NCBI RefSeq assembly: GCF_044326205.1
Contig: NZ_JBIRCY010000033.1
Location: 20,802 to 84,801, forward strand
Reading direction: 5' to 3'
Source of the DNA: Kumtagia sp044326205
GTDB taxonomy: Bacteria; Pseudomonadota; Alphaproteobacteria; Rhizobiales; Rhizobiaceae
Length of the DNA: 64,000 bases
Notes under the pieces: model-generated
Told to the model about the DNA's origin: nothing
The model's database searches: none
What the model saw: the letters and a program-made list of their open reading frames with translations, nothing else
Made by a program: the position numbers and the translations under genes
Shown here: piece after piece, positions 53,143 through 60,701 of the stretch
Numbering within the stretch: the first letter of the stretch is position 1
Layout: every line of letters starts with the position of its first letter

Positions 53143-54456
53143 TCAGATCACGACGAAATCCGCATTGGTAATTCCCAAGCCGATGCCGACCTTGGCGAAC
53201 AGGATGCCGCCGCCCGAAGCGTTGCCGTTGGCGTCGTAGTAGAGTTCGCCGGTGTCGGTCTCGTAGATGATGCGGTCGCTGGAGTCTCCGGCGAGGCCCG
53301 TGGTGTTGGCGCGGAAGGCGGCGGAGGCGAGAACGCCCGCCGTCAGCGCCGCGAAGACGGCGTCGTCGAGCTGGATTGTGTCGGCGGAAAAATTGAAGTC
53401 GGTGATGGTGTCGACATTGGTCGAGGCATTCAGCGCAGTATTGAAGACGAAATTGTCGGCGCCCGAATAGCCGGTCAAGGTATCGTTGCCGGCATACCCC
53501 TTGATGGTATCGTTGCCAGCGGCGCCATTGATGGCATTTTTCGCGCTGTTGCCGTTCAAGGCATCGTTGAAGTTCGAGCCCGAGAGATTTTCGATCGAGT
53601 TGTAGCTGTCGCCCTTGGCGTCGCCTGAATTGATGGCCGGATTGGCGAGGCTGACGATAACGGCTTTGGTTGCCGACGAATAGGCCGCCCGGTCGCTGCC
53701 GGTGCCGCCGGACAAATAGTCGGCGCCGGCGCCGCCCATCAGTGTATCGTCACCGTTCTGGCCGAACAGCCGGTTGTTGCCGGCGCCGGAATAGAGCTTG
53801 TCGATTCCGTCGCCGCCGAAGACATCGCCCTGGATGGTGCCGAGGCGGCCATCGTAGAGATCGTCGGCACCGCCGAGTTCGACATCGCCGATCATCTTGC
53901 CGCTGTTGGTGACGAGATCGATGGCCAACGTGCCGTCCTTGGACCAATAGGATGCGCTGTCGCCGGAAATGGTCCCGGTATTGGTCACGACCAGTGTGTC
54001 GATGGCGTTGATGTCGTGATAGACACCCCAGAGAGCGGCGTCGATCGTGCCGGTGTTGACCAGAGTGGACTCACCCACGACGTTGTCGGTCCGGTAAAAG
54101 ACTGCGTAGTAGCCATGAGACGAGATCAGTCCGTGATTGATGATGTCGTTGTCGGTTCCGTGAATTTCGATGGCCTGGTTGTAGTAGGCGCGGACCTGGC
54201 CGGTCTCCTCGACGGTGATGGTGGAGTTGGCAACGAGGCTGGTGCCATTGCCGATGATCATTGGGCTGCCGGCAACGGTTCCAGCAATGATTACCTCATG
54301 GTTGATGCCATAGGCGGATATTGCAGGCTGGATGGTGTTGTTCACGGCAACCGTGGCGATGAAAACCTGCTCGGCTACGAATACGCCGTCGCCATCGTCG
54401 CTGAGCGTGACGATCGTTGTTTCGGACGTGGTGGACTGCGGGAATTTCCATGCCAT
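53143..54456 (-). CDS. RTX protein with right-handed beta-helix N-terminus (437 residues)
   Basis: Paralogue of the protein at 47759: starts MAWKFPQSTTSETTIVTLSDDGDGVFVAEQVFIA and has the same NTGTI repeats (STLVNTGTIDAALWG, LVVTNTGTISGDS, LVTNSGKMIGDVELGG), LYDGRLGTIQGDVFGG, nonapeptides and terminal NADFVVI. The two differ mainly in the first 150 residues. A GGAG box lies seven bases before the ATG at 54456; an in-frame upstream extension to 54513 is unsupported. It is the last member of the RTX group. Confidence 0.86.
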   Translation of the reverse strand: MAWKFPQSTTSETTIVTLSDDGDGVFVAEQVFIATVAVNNTIQPAISAYGINHEVIIAGTVAGSPMIIGNGTSLVANSTITVEETGQVRAYYNQAIEIHGTDNDIINHGLISSHGYYAVFYRTDNVVGESTLVNTGTIDAALWGVYHDINAIDTLVVTNTGTISGDSASYWSKDGTLAIDLVTNSGKMIGDVELGGADDLYDGRLGTIQGDVFGGDGIDKLYSGAGNNRLFGQNGDDTLMGGAGADYLSGGTGSDRAAYSSATKAVIVSLANPAINSGDAKGDSYNSIENLSGSNFNDALNGNSAKNAINGAAGNDTIKGYAGNDTLTGYSGADNFVFNTALNASTNVDTITDFNFSADTIQLDDAVFAALTAGVLASAAFRANTTGLAGDSSDRIIYETDTGELYYDANGNASGGGILFAKVGIGLGITNADFVVI

Positions 54457-54620
54457 GACCATTCTCCTGTTGGCTTGCCCGCGCGGGTCGGCGGAGCATT
54501 CGTTCCGGCACAAATCTTAGCACGGCGAGCGGACAAAGAAGCGGCGCGTGCCGCAGGCGGAAGCTTCGACGCCGCCAGGCGTCGTTGCCGCGGCCGAGCC
54601 CGACGGCATAAAGTAGCCCG

Positions 54621-55352
54621 ATGGAGCGTTCGGAGAACAGGGAAGGGATGTCCGGCCGGTGGCCCGACATGGGCGGCGGCGGGCTTGACGCCATCGCGCT
54701 CGCCCTGTCCGCGCACGGGCTGATCCCGCGCGGCGGATTCAATTTCGAGGCGAGCGAGACCGCCCCATCCGGATTGTCAGGCTCGCCCGCAAAATCCGTG
54801 CTGCTGGTCGGTCAGGCGGGCGCGGCGCCGTGGCCGCATTTTCTTGGATGGCTGGAGAGGCAGCCGGACGGTCTTGCTAACCCGCTGGACACGTGGGCGC
54901 GGCAGACGATCGGCGTGGTTGCGGACCGAGTCGGCGCACGCGCCGTGTCGCCGTCCGACCGGCCCTATCTGCCGTTCCAGCAATGGGCGATGCGGGCCGA
55001 GCGGCTGAAGCCGTCGCCGCTCGGCATCCTCATGCACCCCGAATACGGGCTGTGGCACGCCTATCGCGGGGCGTTGCTGTTCGATACCCCGCTCGACTTT
55101 CCGGAGGCTGAGAAACCGATTCACCTTTGCGACGCATGTGACGGAAAACCTTGCATGAACGCCTGTCCCGTGGGCGCGCATTCGCAGGCCGGGTTCTACT
55201 ATACAGGCTGCCTGGTACATGTCCGCACAGCAACCGGACAAGACTGCATGGAGCGCGGCTGCCTCGACCGCAACGCCTGCCCGTATGGCGTGGCCTATCG
55301 TTATCCGGCAAATATCCAGGCTTTCCACATGCGGGCTTTCGCCAGTCGTTGA
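54621..55352 (+). CDS. 4Fe-4S cluster protein, QueG/ferredoxin-like
   Basis: 243 residues. The Cys-rich C-terminal part has LCDACDGKPCMNACPVGAHSQAGFYYTGC and further CMERGCLDRNACPYG, a two-[4Fe-4S] ferredoxin arrangement comparable to the C-terminal domain of epoxyqueuosine reductase. The N-terminal half (SVLLVGQAGAAPWPHFLGWLERQPDG) resembles proteins annotated as ferredoxin in rhizobia; the cobalamin-binding region of QueG is not apparent. Redox partner unknown. It is divergent from the last RTX gene. Confidence 0.78.
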   Translation: MERSENREGMSGRWPDMGGGGLDAIALALSAHGLIPRGGFNFEASETAPSGLSGSPAKSVLLVGQAGAAPWPHFLGWLERQPDGLANPLDTWARQTIGVVADRVGARAVSPSDRPYLPFQQWAMRAERLKPSPLGILMHPEYGLWHAYRGALLFDTPLDFPEAEKPIHLCDACDGKPCMNACPVGAHSQAGFYYTGCLVHVRTATGQDCMERGCLDRNACPYGVAYRYPANIQAFHMRAFASR

Positions 55353-55457
55353 TATTTGTAGCCGGATGCGCAACCATTGCGGGCACGGGGGTGGTCAATG
55401 CCGGCCGCGCAAGGCCGGAGCATCGCGCGAGGTCAATCGCGCATGGAGGCATTTTGC

Positions 55458-56873
55458 ATGACCGACGTCACCGCTTCCCCTAAATCCGTTCCCGTCGAAC
55501 CCAGCCTGCACCGAGTGATGGGACCGTGGCTGCTCTTGCTGTTCATCGTCGGCGACATTCTGGGCACCGGCATCTATGCGCTCACAGGCCAGGTGGCAAA
55601 GCAGGTGGGCGGCGTGGTCTGGCTGCCTTTCCTGGTGGCCTTCGTCGTGGCGCTGATCACCGCCTTCAGCTACCTGGAACTGGTGACGAAATATCCTCGC
55701 GCGGCGGGTGCTGCGCTCTATACGCACAAGGCGTTCGGCATCCATTTCATCACTTTCATCGTCGCCTTCGCTGTGATGTGCTCCGGCATCACCTCGGCCT
55801 CGACGGCGTCGCGCGCCTTCGCCGTCAATTTCTCCAGCGCCTTCGGCCTCGGGCTGGAAGGCGGTGCTGGCATCATCGTGCTCGGGCTGATCTTCATGGC
55901 GATCGTGGCCGTAGTGAATTTCCGCGGCGTCGGCGAGAGCGTGAAGGCCAATGTCGTGCTGACCTGCGTCGAACTGACGGGACTGCTCATTGTCATCGTC
56001 ATCGGCATGTGGGCGATCGGCCTCGGCCAGGGCGACGTATCGCGCATCACCGAGTTCCATACGCCCGAAGGCGTGAGCCCGGTCTGGCCGGTGATCGCGG
56101 CCACCACGCTGGCGTTCTTCGCCATGGTCGGCTTCGAGGACTCGGTCAACATGGCTGAGGAGACCAAGGACCCGGTGAAGATCTTTCCGAAAATTCTGCT
56201 TGCGGGCCTGCTGATCACCGGCCTGATCTACGTGCTGGTGTCGATCTCGGCGGTCACGCTGGTCGAGCCCGCGGCCCTCGGCGAGGGCGAAGCGCCGCTG
56301 CTGAAAGTCGTGCAGGCCGGCGCGCCGAATTTCCCGATCGGCATCTTCGCCTTCATCACCATGTTCGCGGTCGCCAACAGTGCGCTGATCAACATGCTGA
56401 TGGCGAGCCGGCTGGTCTATGGCATGAGCCGCGAGCACGTGCTGCCGCCGGTGCTGGGCACGGTCCATCCGACAAGGCACACGCCTTACATCGCCATTGC
56501 CTTCACCACGCTGCTGGCCTTCGGCCTGATCACCTTCGTCGGCAGTGTGCCGCAACTCGGCGGCACCACGGCGTTGCTGCTTCTGTGCGTGTTCACAGTG
56601 GTCAATGTCGCGGTGCTGGTGCTGCGCAAGGACCGGGTGGAGCACCAGCATTTCAGGGCGCCAACCATCCTGCCGGTCGTCGGCGCTATCGCTTGCGGTT
56701 TCCTGACCGGCCCGTGGACTGGTCGCAATCCGGAGCAATACACGATTGCCGGCGTGCTGCTGGCGATCGGCGTCGTGCTGTGGGTGATCACGGTGGTGAT
56801 CAACAGGCGGATGGGTGTGTCGCCGACGCCGCCCGACGTGGAGGACCTCGGCTCCGGCGCCCCAGTTAACTAA
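55458..56873 (+). CDS. APC family amino acid permease
   Basis: 471 residues with 12 predicted transmembrane helices. The first helix contains GDILGTGIYALTGQVAKQVGG, the conserved unwound substrate site of APC transporters, and FFAMVGFEDSVNMAEETKDPVKIFPK is the typical helix 6/loop region. It probably imports an amino acid or amine by H+ symport or antiport. A GGAGG box lies before the ATG at 55458; a longer frame to 55377 has no homology. Its cargo cannot be assigned. Confidence 0.9.
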   Translation: MTDVTASPKSVPVEPSLHRVMGPWLLLLFIVGDILGTGIYALTGQVAKQVGGVVWLPFLVAFVVALITAFSYLELVTKYPRAAGAALYTHKAFGIHFITFIVAFAVMCSGITSASTASRAFAVNFSSAFGLGLEGGAGIIVLGLIFMAIVAVVNFRGVGESVKANVVLTCVELTGLLIVIVIGMWAIGLGQGDVSRITEFHTPEGVSPVWPVIAATTLAFFAMVGFEDSVNMAEETKDPVKIFPKILLAGLLITGLIYVLVSISAVTLVEPAALGEGEAPLLKVVQAGAPNFPIGIFAFITMFAVANSALINMLMASRLVYGMSREHVLPPVLGTVHPTRHTPYIAIAFTTLLAFGLITFVGSVPQLGGTTALLLLCVFTVVNVAVLVLRKDRVEHQHFRAPTILPVVGAIACGFLTGPWTGRNPEQYTIAGVLLAIGVVLWVITVVINRRMGVSPTPPDVEDLGSGAPVN

Positions 56874-56924
56874 GCGCCGACATTCGGCGGCTGGCTGGTT
56901 TGCCGGCCGGTCGTGATCGTTCGA

Positions 56925-57905
56925 TCAATAGCCCCCGATGATCGGCAGCACCTCGCCGGTAATGTAGCTGGAACAGTGCGGCGAGGCGAGGAAAACGTAA
57001 GCCGGGGCGATTTCCTCCGGCTGTGCCGGCCGTTTCATCGGCGTCTTTTCGCCGAATTTCGACACATCCTCGGCTTCCTTCTCCGACGGGTTGAGCGGTG
57101 TCCACACCGGTCCGGGCGCCACCGCATTGACGCGAATGCCCTTGCCGATCAGGTTGCCGGACAGCGCCCGCGTAAAGGCGTGGATGCCGCCCTTGGTCAT
57201 CGAATAGTCGATCAATTCCTTGCTGCCGTCGATGCCGGTCACCGAGCCGGTGTTGACGATCGCCGAGCCCGGCTTCATGTGCGGCACCGCCTCTTGCGCC
57301 ATGTGGAAATAGCCGTAAAGGTTGGTCTTCAGCGTCGTGTCGAAGTGCTCTTCCGTCAGGTCCTCGAATTCTGCCGAATGGATCTGGAAGGCGGCATTGT
57401 TGACCAGCACGTCGATCCGGCCGAATTTTTTTACCGTTTCGGCGACTGCCTTTCGGCAGTAGTCGCGCTCAGTGACGTCGCCGGGCAGCAGGATGCATTT
57501 GCGGCCTTCCCTTTCGACGGCCTTTTGCGTCTCCTGTGCGTCCTTGTCTTCCGACAGATAGGAAATGGCGACGTCCGCTCCCTCGCGCGCGAACAGCACG
57601 GCCACGGCCCGACCGATGCCGGAATCGCCGCCGGTGATCAGCGCTACCTTGCCCTCCACCTTCCTGGAGCCGATGTAGAATGGCGCCTCGTACATGGGCG
57701 CCGGCTCTATCCTCCATTCCTCGCCGGGTTTCGGATGATGCTGTTTCGGAAAGGGCGGCTCCGGATATTTTCGCGCACCGGCCTGCATCGCTTGGCCGTT
57801 GCTTCCGCCATTCTTCTTGGCTGCGTCCTTGCTGTCGACGCCTTTCTGGATGCGGCTCTGTTTCTTGGCTTCGTTGGCGGCTTGCGCCCGGTGATCTGTC
57901 TGCAT
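56925..57905 (-). CDS. SDR family oxidoreductase (YghA-like)
   Basis: 326 residues of the extended-N-terminus short-chain dehydrogenase type. Cofactor motif ITGGDSGIGRAVAVLF (TGxxxGxG), NNAAFQ, catalytic Ser in NTGSVTGIDG, and YSMTKGG supplying Tyr-x-x-x-Lys are all present. The first 60 residues are a charged, Lys/Gln-rich lead followed by PFPKQHHPKPGEEWRIEPAPMYE, characteristic of the YghA/general stress SDR group. The start at 57905 has a GAGGAA box. Substrate unknown; often stress-linked in rhizobia. Confidence 0.9.
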   Translation of the reverse strand: MQTDHRAQAANEAKKQSRIQKGVDSKDAAKKNGGSNGQAMQAGARKYPEPPFPKQHHPKPGEEWRIEPAPMYEAPFYIGSRKVEGKVALITGGDSGIGRAVAVLFAREGADVAISYLSEDKDAQETQKAVEREGRKCILLPGDVTERDYCRKAVAETVKKFGRIDVLVNNAAFQIHSAEFEDLTEEHFDTTLKTNLYGYFHMAQEAVPHMKPGSAIVNTGSVTGIDGSKELIDYSMTKGGIHAFTRALSGNLIGKGIRVNAVAPGPVWTPLNPSEKEAEDVSKFGEKTPMKRPAQPEEIAPAYVFLASPHCSSYITGEVLPIIGGY

Positions 57906-58056
57906 GGCGGCGGTTCCTCGTTGATGACGCCCAACGTCCGACACGCCGAAAGGTTGAGCAAACCTTGCGACGTTTCATCGGCAATTGATGGTGAGGCCCT
58001 TGAGATGGTCGCGCCGGGCACTACTCTCCCGGCGCAACAGCAGCATCGGGACCGAC

Positions 58057-58788
58057 ATGAGCAGACGCGAGATCGAGATCAAAACAGAAGACGGCGTGGC
58101 GAAGGCGCACCTCTACGAGGGCGGCAAGGCAGGCGTCATCGTCTACATGGACGCTTTCGGCGTGCGGCCGGCCATGGACGAGATCGGCGAAGGGCTGGCC
58201 GATGAGGGCTACACCGTGCTGGTGCCTGACCTGTTCTACCGCAAGGCGCCGTATGGACCGTTCGACGCAAAGACCGCATTCGATAACGACGAGACGCGCG
58301 CACAACTGATGGGCCTAATCTCCGGCACGACGCAGGAGATGACGCAGCGCGACACCGCCGCTTTCCTGACCGCACTCGACGCGGCCGGCGCGACCGGGCC
58401 GATTGGTACCGTCGGTTACTGCATGGGCGGCGGGCGCGCGCTGAACGCCGCGGCGACCTATCCGGACCGTATCGCGGCAGTAGCAAGTTTCCACGGCGGC
58501 AATCTGGCCTCCGACGCGCCCGACAGCCCGCACCGCCAGGTGGGCAACATCAAGGGCCGCGTCTATGTCGGCGTCGCCGGCGTCGACCGCAGCTTTCCGC
58601 CGGAACAGTCGGCAAGACTGGCGCAGGCGCTGCGCGAGGCGGAGATCGACCACATCATCGAGAATTATGTCGGCATGGGCCATGGCTGGGCCGTCTCCGA
58701 TCACGGCGCATATGACGAGGCCGGGGCGGAGCGCCATTGGGAGCGGCTGACCACCTTCTTTGCGGAAGCCCTGTCGGATAAGGTCTGA
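58057..58788 (+). CDS. dienelactone hydrolase family protein
   Basis: About 243 residues of alpha/beta hydrolase fold. The nucleophile elbow is GYCMGGG with Cys as nucleophile, as in dienelactone hydrolase; the Asp is in VGVAGVDRSFPPEQ and the His in MGHGWAVSDHGAYDEAGAERHWERL. The ATG at 58057 starts MSRREIEIKTEDGVAKAH, the conserved N-terminus; an in-frame upstream ATG at 57985 is less likely. It overlaps nothing, and DUF1810 follows 19 bases later. Physiological substrate unclear. Confidence 0.88.
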   Translation: MSRREIEIKTEDGVAKAHLYEGGKAGVIVYMDAFGVRPAMDEIGEGLADEGYTVLVPDLFYRKAPYGPFDAKTAFDNDETRAQLMGLISGTTQEMTQRDTAAFLTALDAAGATGPIGTVGYCMGGGRALNAAATYPDRIAAVASFHGGNLASDAPDSPHRQVGNIKGRVYVGVAGVDRSFPPEQSARLAQALREAEIDHIIENYVGMGHGWAVSDHGAYDEAGAERHWERLTTFFAEALSDKV

Positions 58789-58807
58789 TCTTTCCGGCAA
58801 GGCTGAC

Positions 58808-59236
58808 ATGTCCGACGATCCTTTCGACCTTTCCCGCTTCGTCGACGCGCAGGTGCCGGTGTTTGACCGCGTGCGCGAGGAACTGAAGCGTGGCCGGAAG
58901 ACCAGTCACTGGATGTGGTTCGTGTTTCCGCAGATGGCGGGATTGGGCATGAGCCCGATGTCGCAGAAATATGCGATCGGTTCGGCTGATGAGGCGAGGG
59001 CTTATCTGGCGCATCCCGTCCTCGGCCAGCGGCTGCGCGAATGCGTGGAGATATTGCTGGAGCAGGAGGGACGCTCTGCGCATGCGATCTTCGGCAGCCC
59101 GGACGACATGAAACTGCGCTCCTGCCTGACGCTGTTCTCCGAGACCAGCGGCGAGGAGGTTTTTCTGCGCGCGCTCGACAAATATTTCGACGGCGAGCCG
59201 GATCGTGAGACGCTGCGGATTTTGGGAGAGGGATGA
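58808..59236 (+). CDS. DUF1810 family protein
   Basis: 142 residues. The core HWMWFVFPQMAGLGMSPMSQKYAIGSADEARAYLAHPVLGQRLRECVEILL matches DUF1810, a family of small soluble proteins of unknown function widespread in proteobacteria. The ATG at 58808 has an AAGG box and lies 19 bases after the dienelactone hydrolase stop, so the two are likely co-transcribed. Confidence 0.87.
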   Translation: MSDDPFDLSRFVDAQVPVFDRVREELKRGRKTSHWMWFVFPQMAGLGMSPMSQKYAIGSADEARAYLAHPVLGQRLRECVEILLEQEGRSAHAIFGSPDDMKLRSCLTLFSETSGEEVFLRALDKYFDGEPDRETLRILGEG

Positions 59237-59252
59237 GCGGTGACTTGGGTGT

Positions 59253-59511
59253 GTCCTTCGAGGCTCGCCTGTGACGTTCGCGAAAATCTTCCATGCCGGT
59301 GGGGGCGAGCACCTCAGGATGAGGACCGCGAGGTGCCAAGCGCTAACAGGTAAAGTCGGCTCAAAGTTTTCGTAGCCGCGATAAGCTGAATAATTTCAGC
59401 GCCGACTTTTCCGGTTGGCGATTTGGCTCCTACCGTCCTCATCCTGAGGTGCTCGCCCCCACCGGCATCGAAGAGATTGGCGCGAACCGCGACGGGCGAG
59501 CCTCGAAGGAC
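59253..59511. repeat. 259-bp long palindromic repeat element
   Basis: The left arm (59253 to about 59361) and right arm (about 59400 to 59511) are imperfect inverted copies. Outer parts pair GTCCTTCGAGGCTCGCC with its complement and GATGCCGGTGGGGGCGAGCA; inner parts pair AAAGTCGGC with GCCGACTTT. The loop is about 38 A/T-rich bases. It fills the gap between DUF1810 and the lipoprotein-like gene. No transposase. It resembles an intergenic repeat family of rhizobia in which the GAGGCTCGC/CCTCAGGATGAGGA words recur (recollection). Confidence 0.82.
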
Positions 59512-59557
59512 GCACCAAAACTGCCGGCGGATGACGCCGGCAGCGCAGGAGCAAGCC

Positions 59558-59938
59558 TCAATCCGCCTTGGCGACGTGCCAGGTACCGTCACCCTTGCCG
59601 TCGCCGGTCACGTCGCCGGCCGCCTTGTCGTTGATGAAGGTGTAGAGCGGATGGCCTTCATAGGCCCACATCTTCGTGCCGTCGGTGCGCTCGACCACGG
59701 TCCACTCGCCCATTGCCATCGCGCCGGCTTCGGCCTTCAGCGGCGGCCAGTTGGTGGCGCATTTGTCGTAGCAGTTCGACTTGCCGGCTTCGTCCTTGTC
59801 GAAGGTGTAAAGTGTCATGCCGTTCTGGTCGGTCCAGATCTTTCCGGCCGAGCTGTCCATGACCTTTGCCGGGTCGGCAGCGTAGGCGGCGCTGGTGGCG
59901 ACGAACAACGCTGCCAGTCCAATTCCGAGAATCTTCAT
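59558..59938 (-). CDS. COG4315-like exported protein with repeated YTF/D motifs
   Basis: 126 residues. A signal peptide (KILGIGLAALFVATSAAYAA) is followed by two Secreted_LPP/COG4315 repeats: IWTDQNGMTLYTFDKDEAGKSNCYDKCATNWPPL and KMWAYEGHPLYTFINDKAAGDVTGDG. These small periplasmic proteins (Yx[FWY]xxD motif) are of unknown function. GGGAG precedes the ATG at 59938. The final 36 coding bases recur, inverted, at the extreme end of the window (63960-64000). Confidence 0.85.
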   Translation of the reverse strand: MKILGIGLAALFVATSAAYAADPAKVMDSSAGKIWTDQNGMTLYTFDKDEAGKSNCYDKCATNWPPLKAEAGAMAMGEWTVVERTDGTKMWAYEGHPLYTFINDKAAGDVTGDGKGDGTWHVAKAD

Positions 59939-60129
59939 GATGATCACTCCCTGTTTCGGCCGGGGCGTGCGTCGCCCGGGACCTGAGACAAGAACGAGCC
60001 TGCAATTCGGCTTCTTCCCGTTTCCGAATCAAAAGCTGACTCTCGCGCGCAGGAAACGGGGTCATTCAATGGCGAAAAAAATCTTCCAACACCCCAAGGA
60101 ATGGCCGATAGGCTTCGTCCCACAGGCAA

Positions 60130-60699
60130 ATGATGGCGCTTGCGGTGGACGAGATCGAAGCTTCCGATGCCGAGCTGATCGGCCGGGCGCGCGAAGGCGA
60201 CGGACAGGCTTTCGGCCAATTGGTCGAAAGGCATTACGATTTTGTCCATCGCGTCGCGTATCGCTGGTGCGGCCGAAAGGCCGACGCCGAGGACGTCGCC
60301 CAGGAAGTCTGCGTGCGGCTGGGATCGGCGATCAAGACCTATCGCGGTGCCGGCGCCTTCACCACCTGGCTCTACACGCTGACGCTCAACGCCGCCCGCG
60401 ACATCGGGCGCAAGACGGCGCGGGAAACCGCCAAGACCGAAGCTTACGGCGTGCAGGCGCTGATCGGCGGCGGCGCGCTCCAGCAGCCGGAGCCCGAAGA
60501 GCAGACCGAGTCGCTGTGGGCCGCCGTGCGGCAACTGCCGGACAAGCAGCGCGACGCGGTGCTGCTGGTCTATGGCGAAGGCTTGAGCCATGCGGCGGCG
60601 TCGGACGTGATGGCGATCTCCGAGACGACGGTTTCGTGGCACATCCATGAAGCGAAGAAACGGCTGAAGGTGCTGATGCGTTCAGCCGGGGAAGTTTGA
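60130..60699 (+). CDS. ECF-family RNA polymerase sigma factor
   Basis: 189 residues. Region 2 is at about 15-85 (AFGQLVERHYDFVHRVAYRWCGRKADAEDVAQEVCVRL) and region 4 at about 125-185 (QLPDKQRDAVLLVYGEGLSHAAASDVMAISETTVSWHIHEAKKRLK). The VWA gene follows two bases after its stop, forming an operon. No separate anti-sigma gene is present, so the N-terminal part of the VWA protein may fulfil that role. Confidence 0.92.
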   Translation: MMALAVDEIEASDAELIGRAREGDGQAFGQLVERHYDFVHRVAYRWCGRKADAEDVAQEVCVRLGSAIKTYRGAGAFTTWLYTLTLNAARDIGRKTARETAKTEAYGVQALIGGGALQQPEPEEQTESLWAAVRQLPDKQRDAVLLVYGEGLSHAAASDVMAISETTVSWHIHEAKKRLKVLMRSAGEV

Positions 60700-60701
60700 C
60701 C

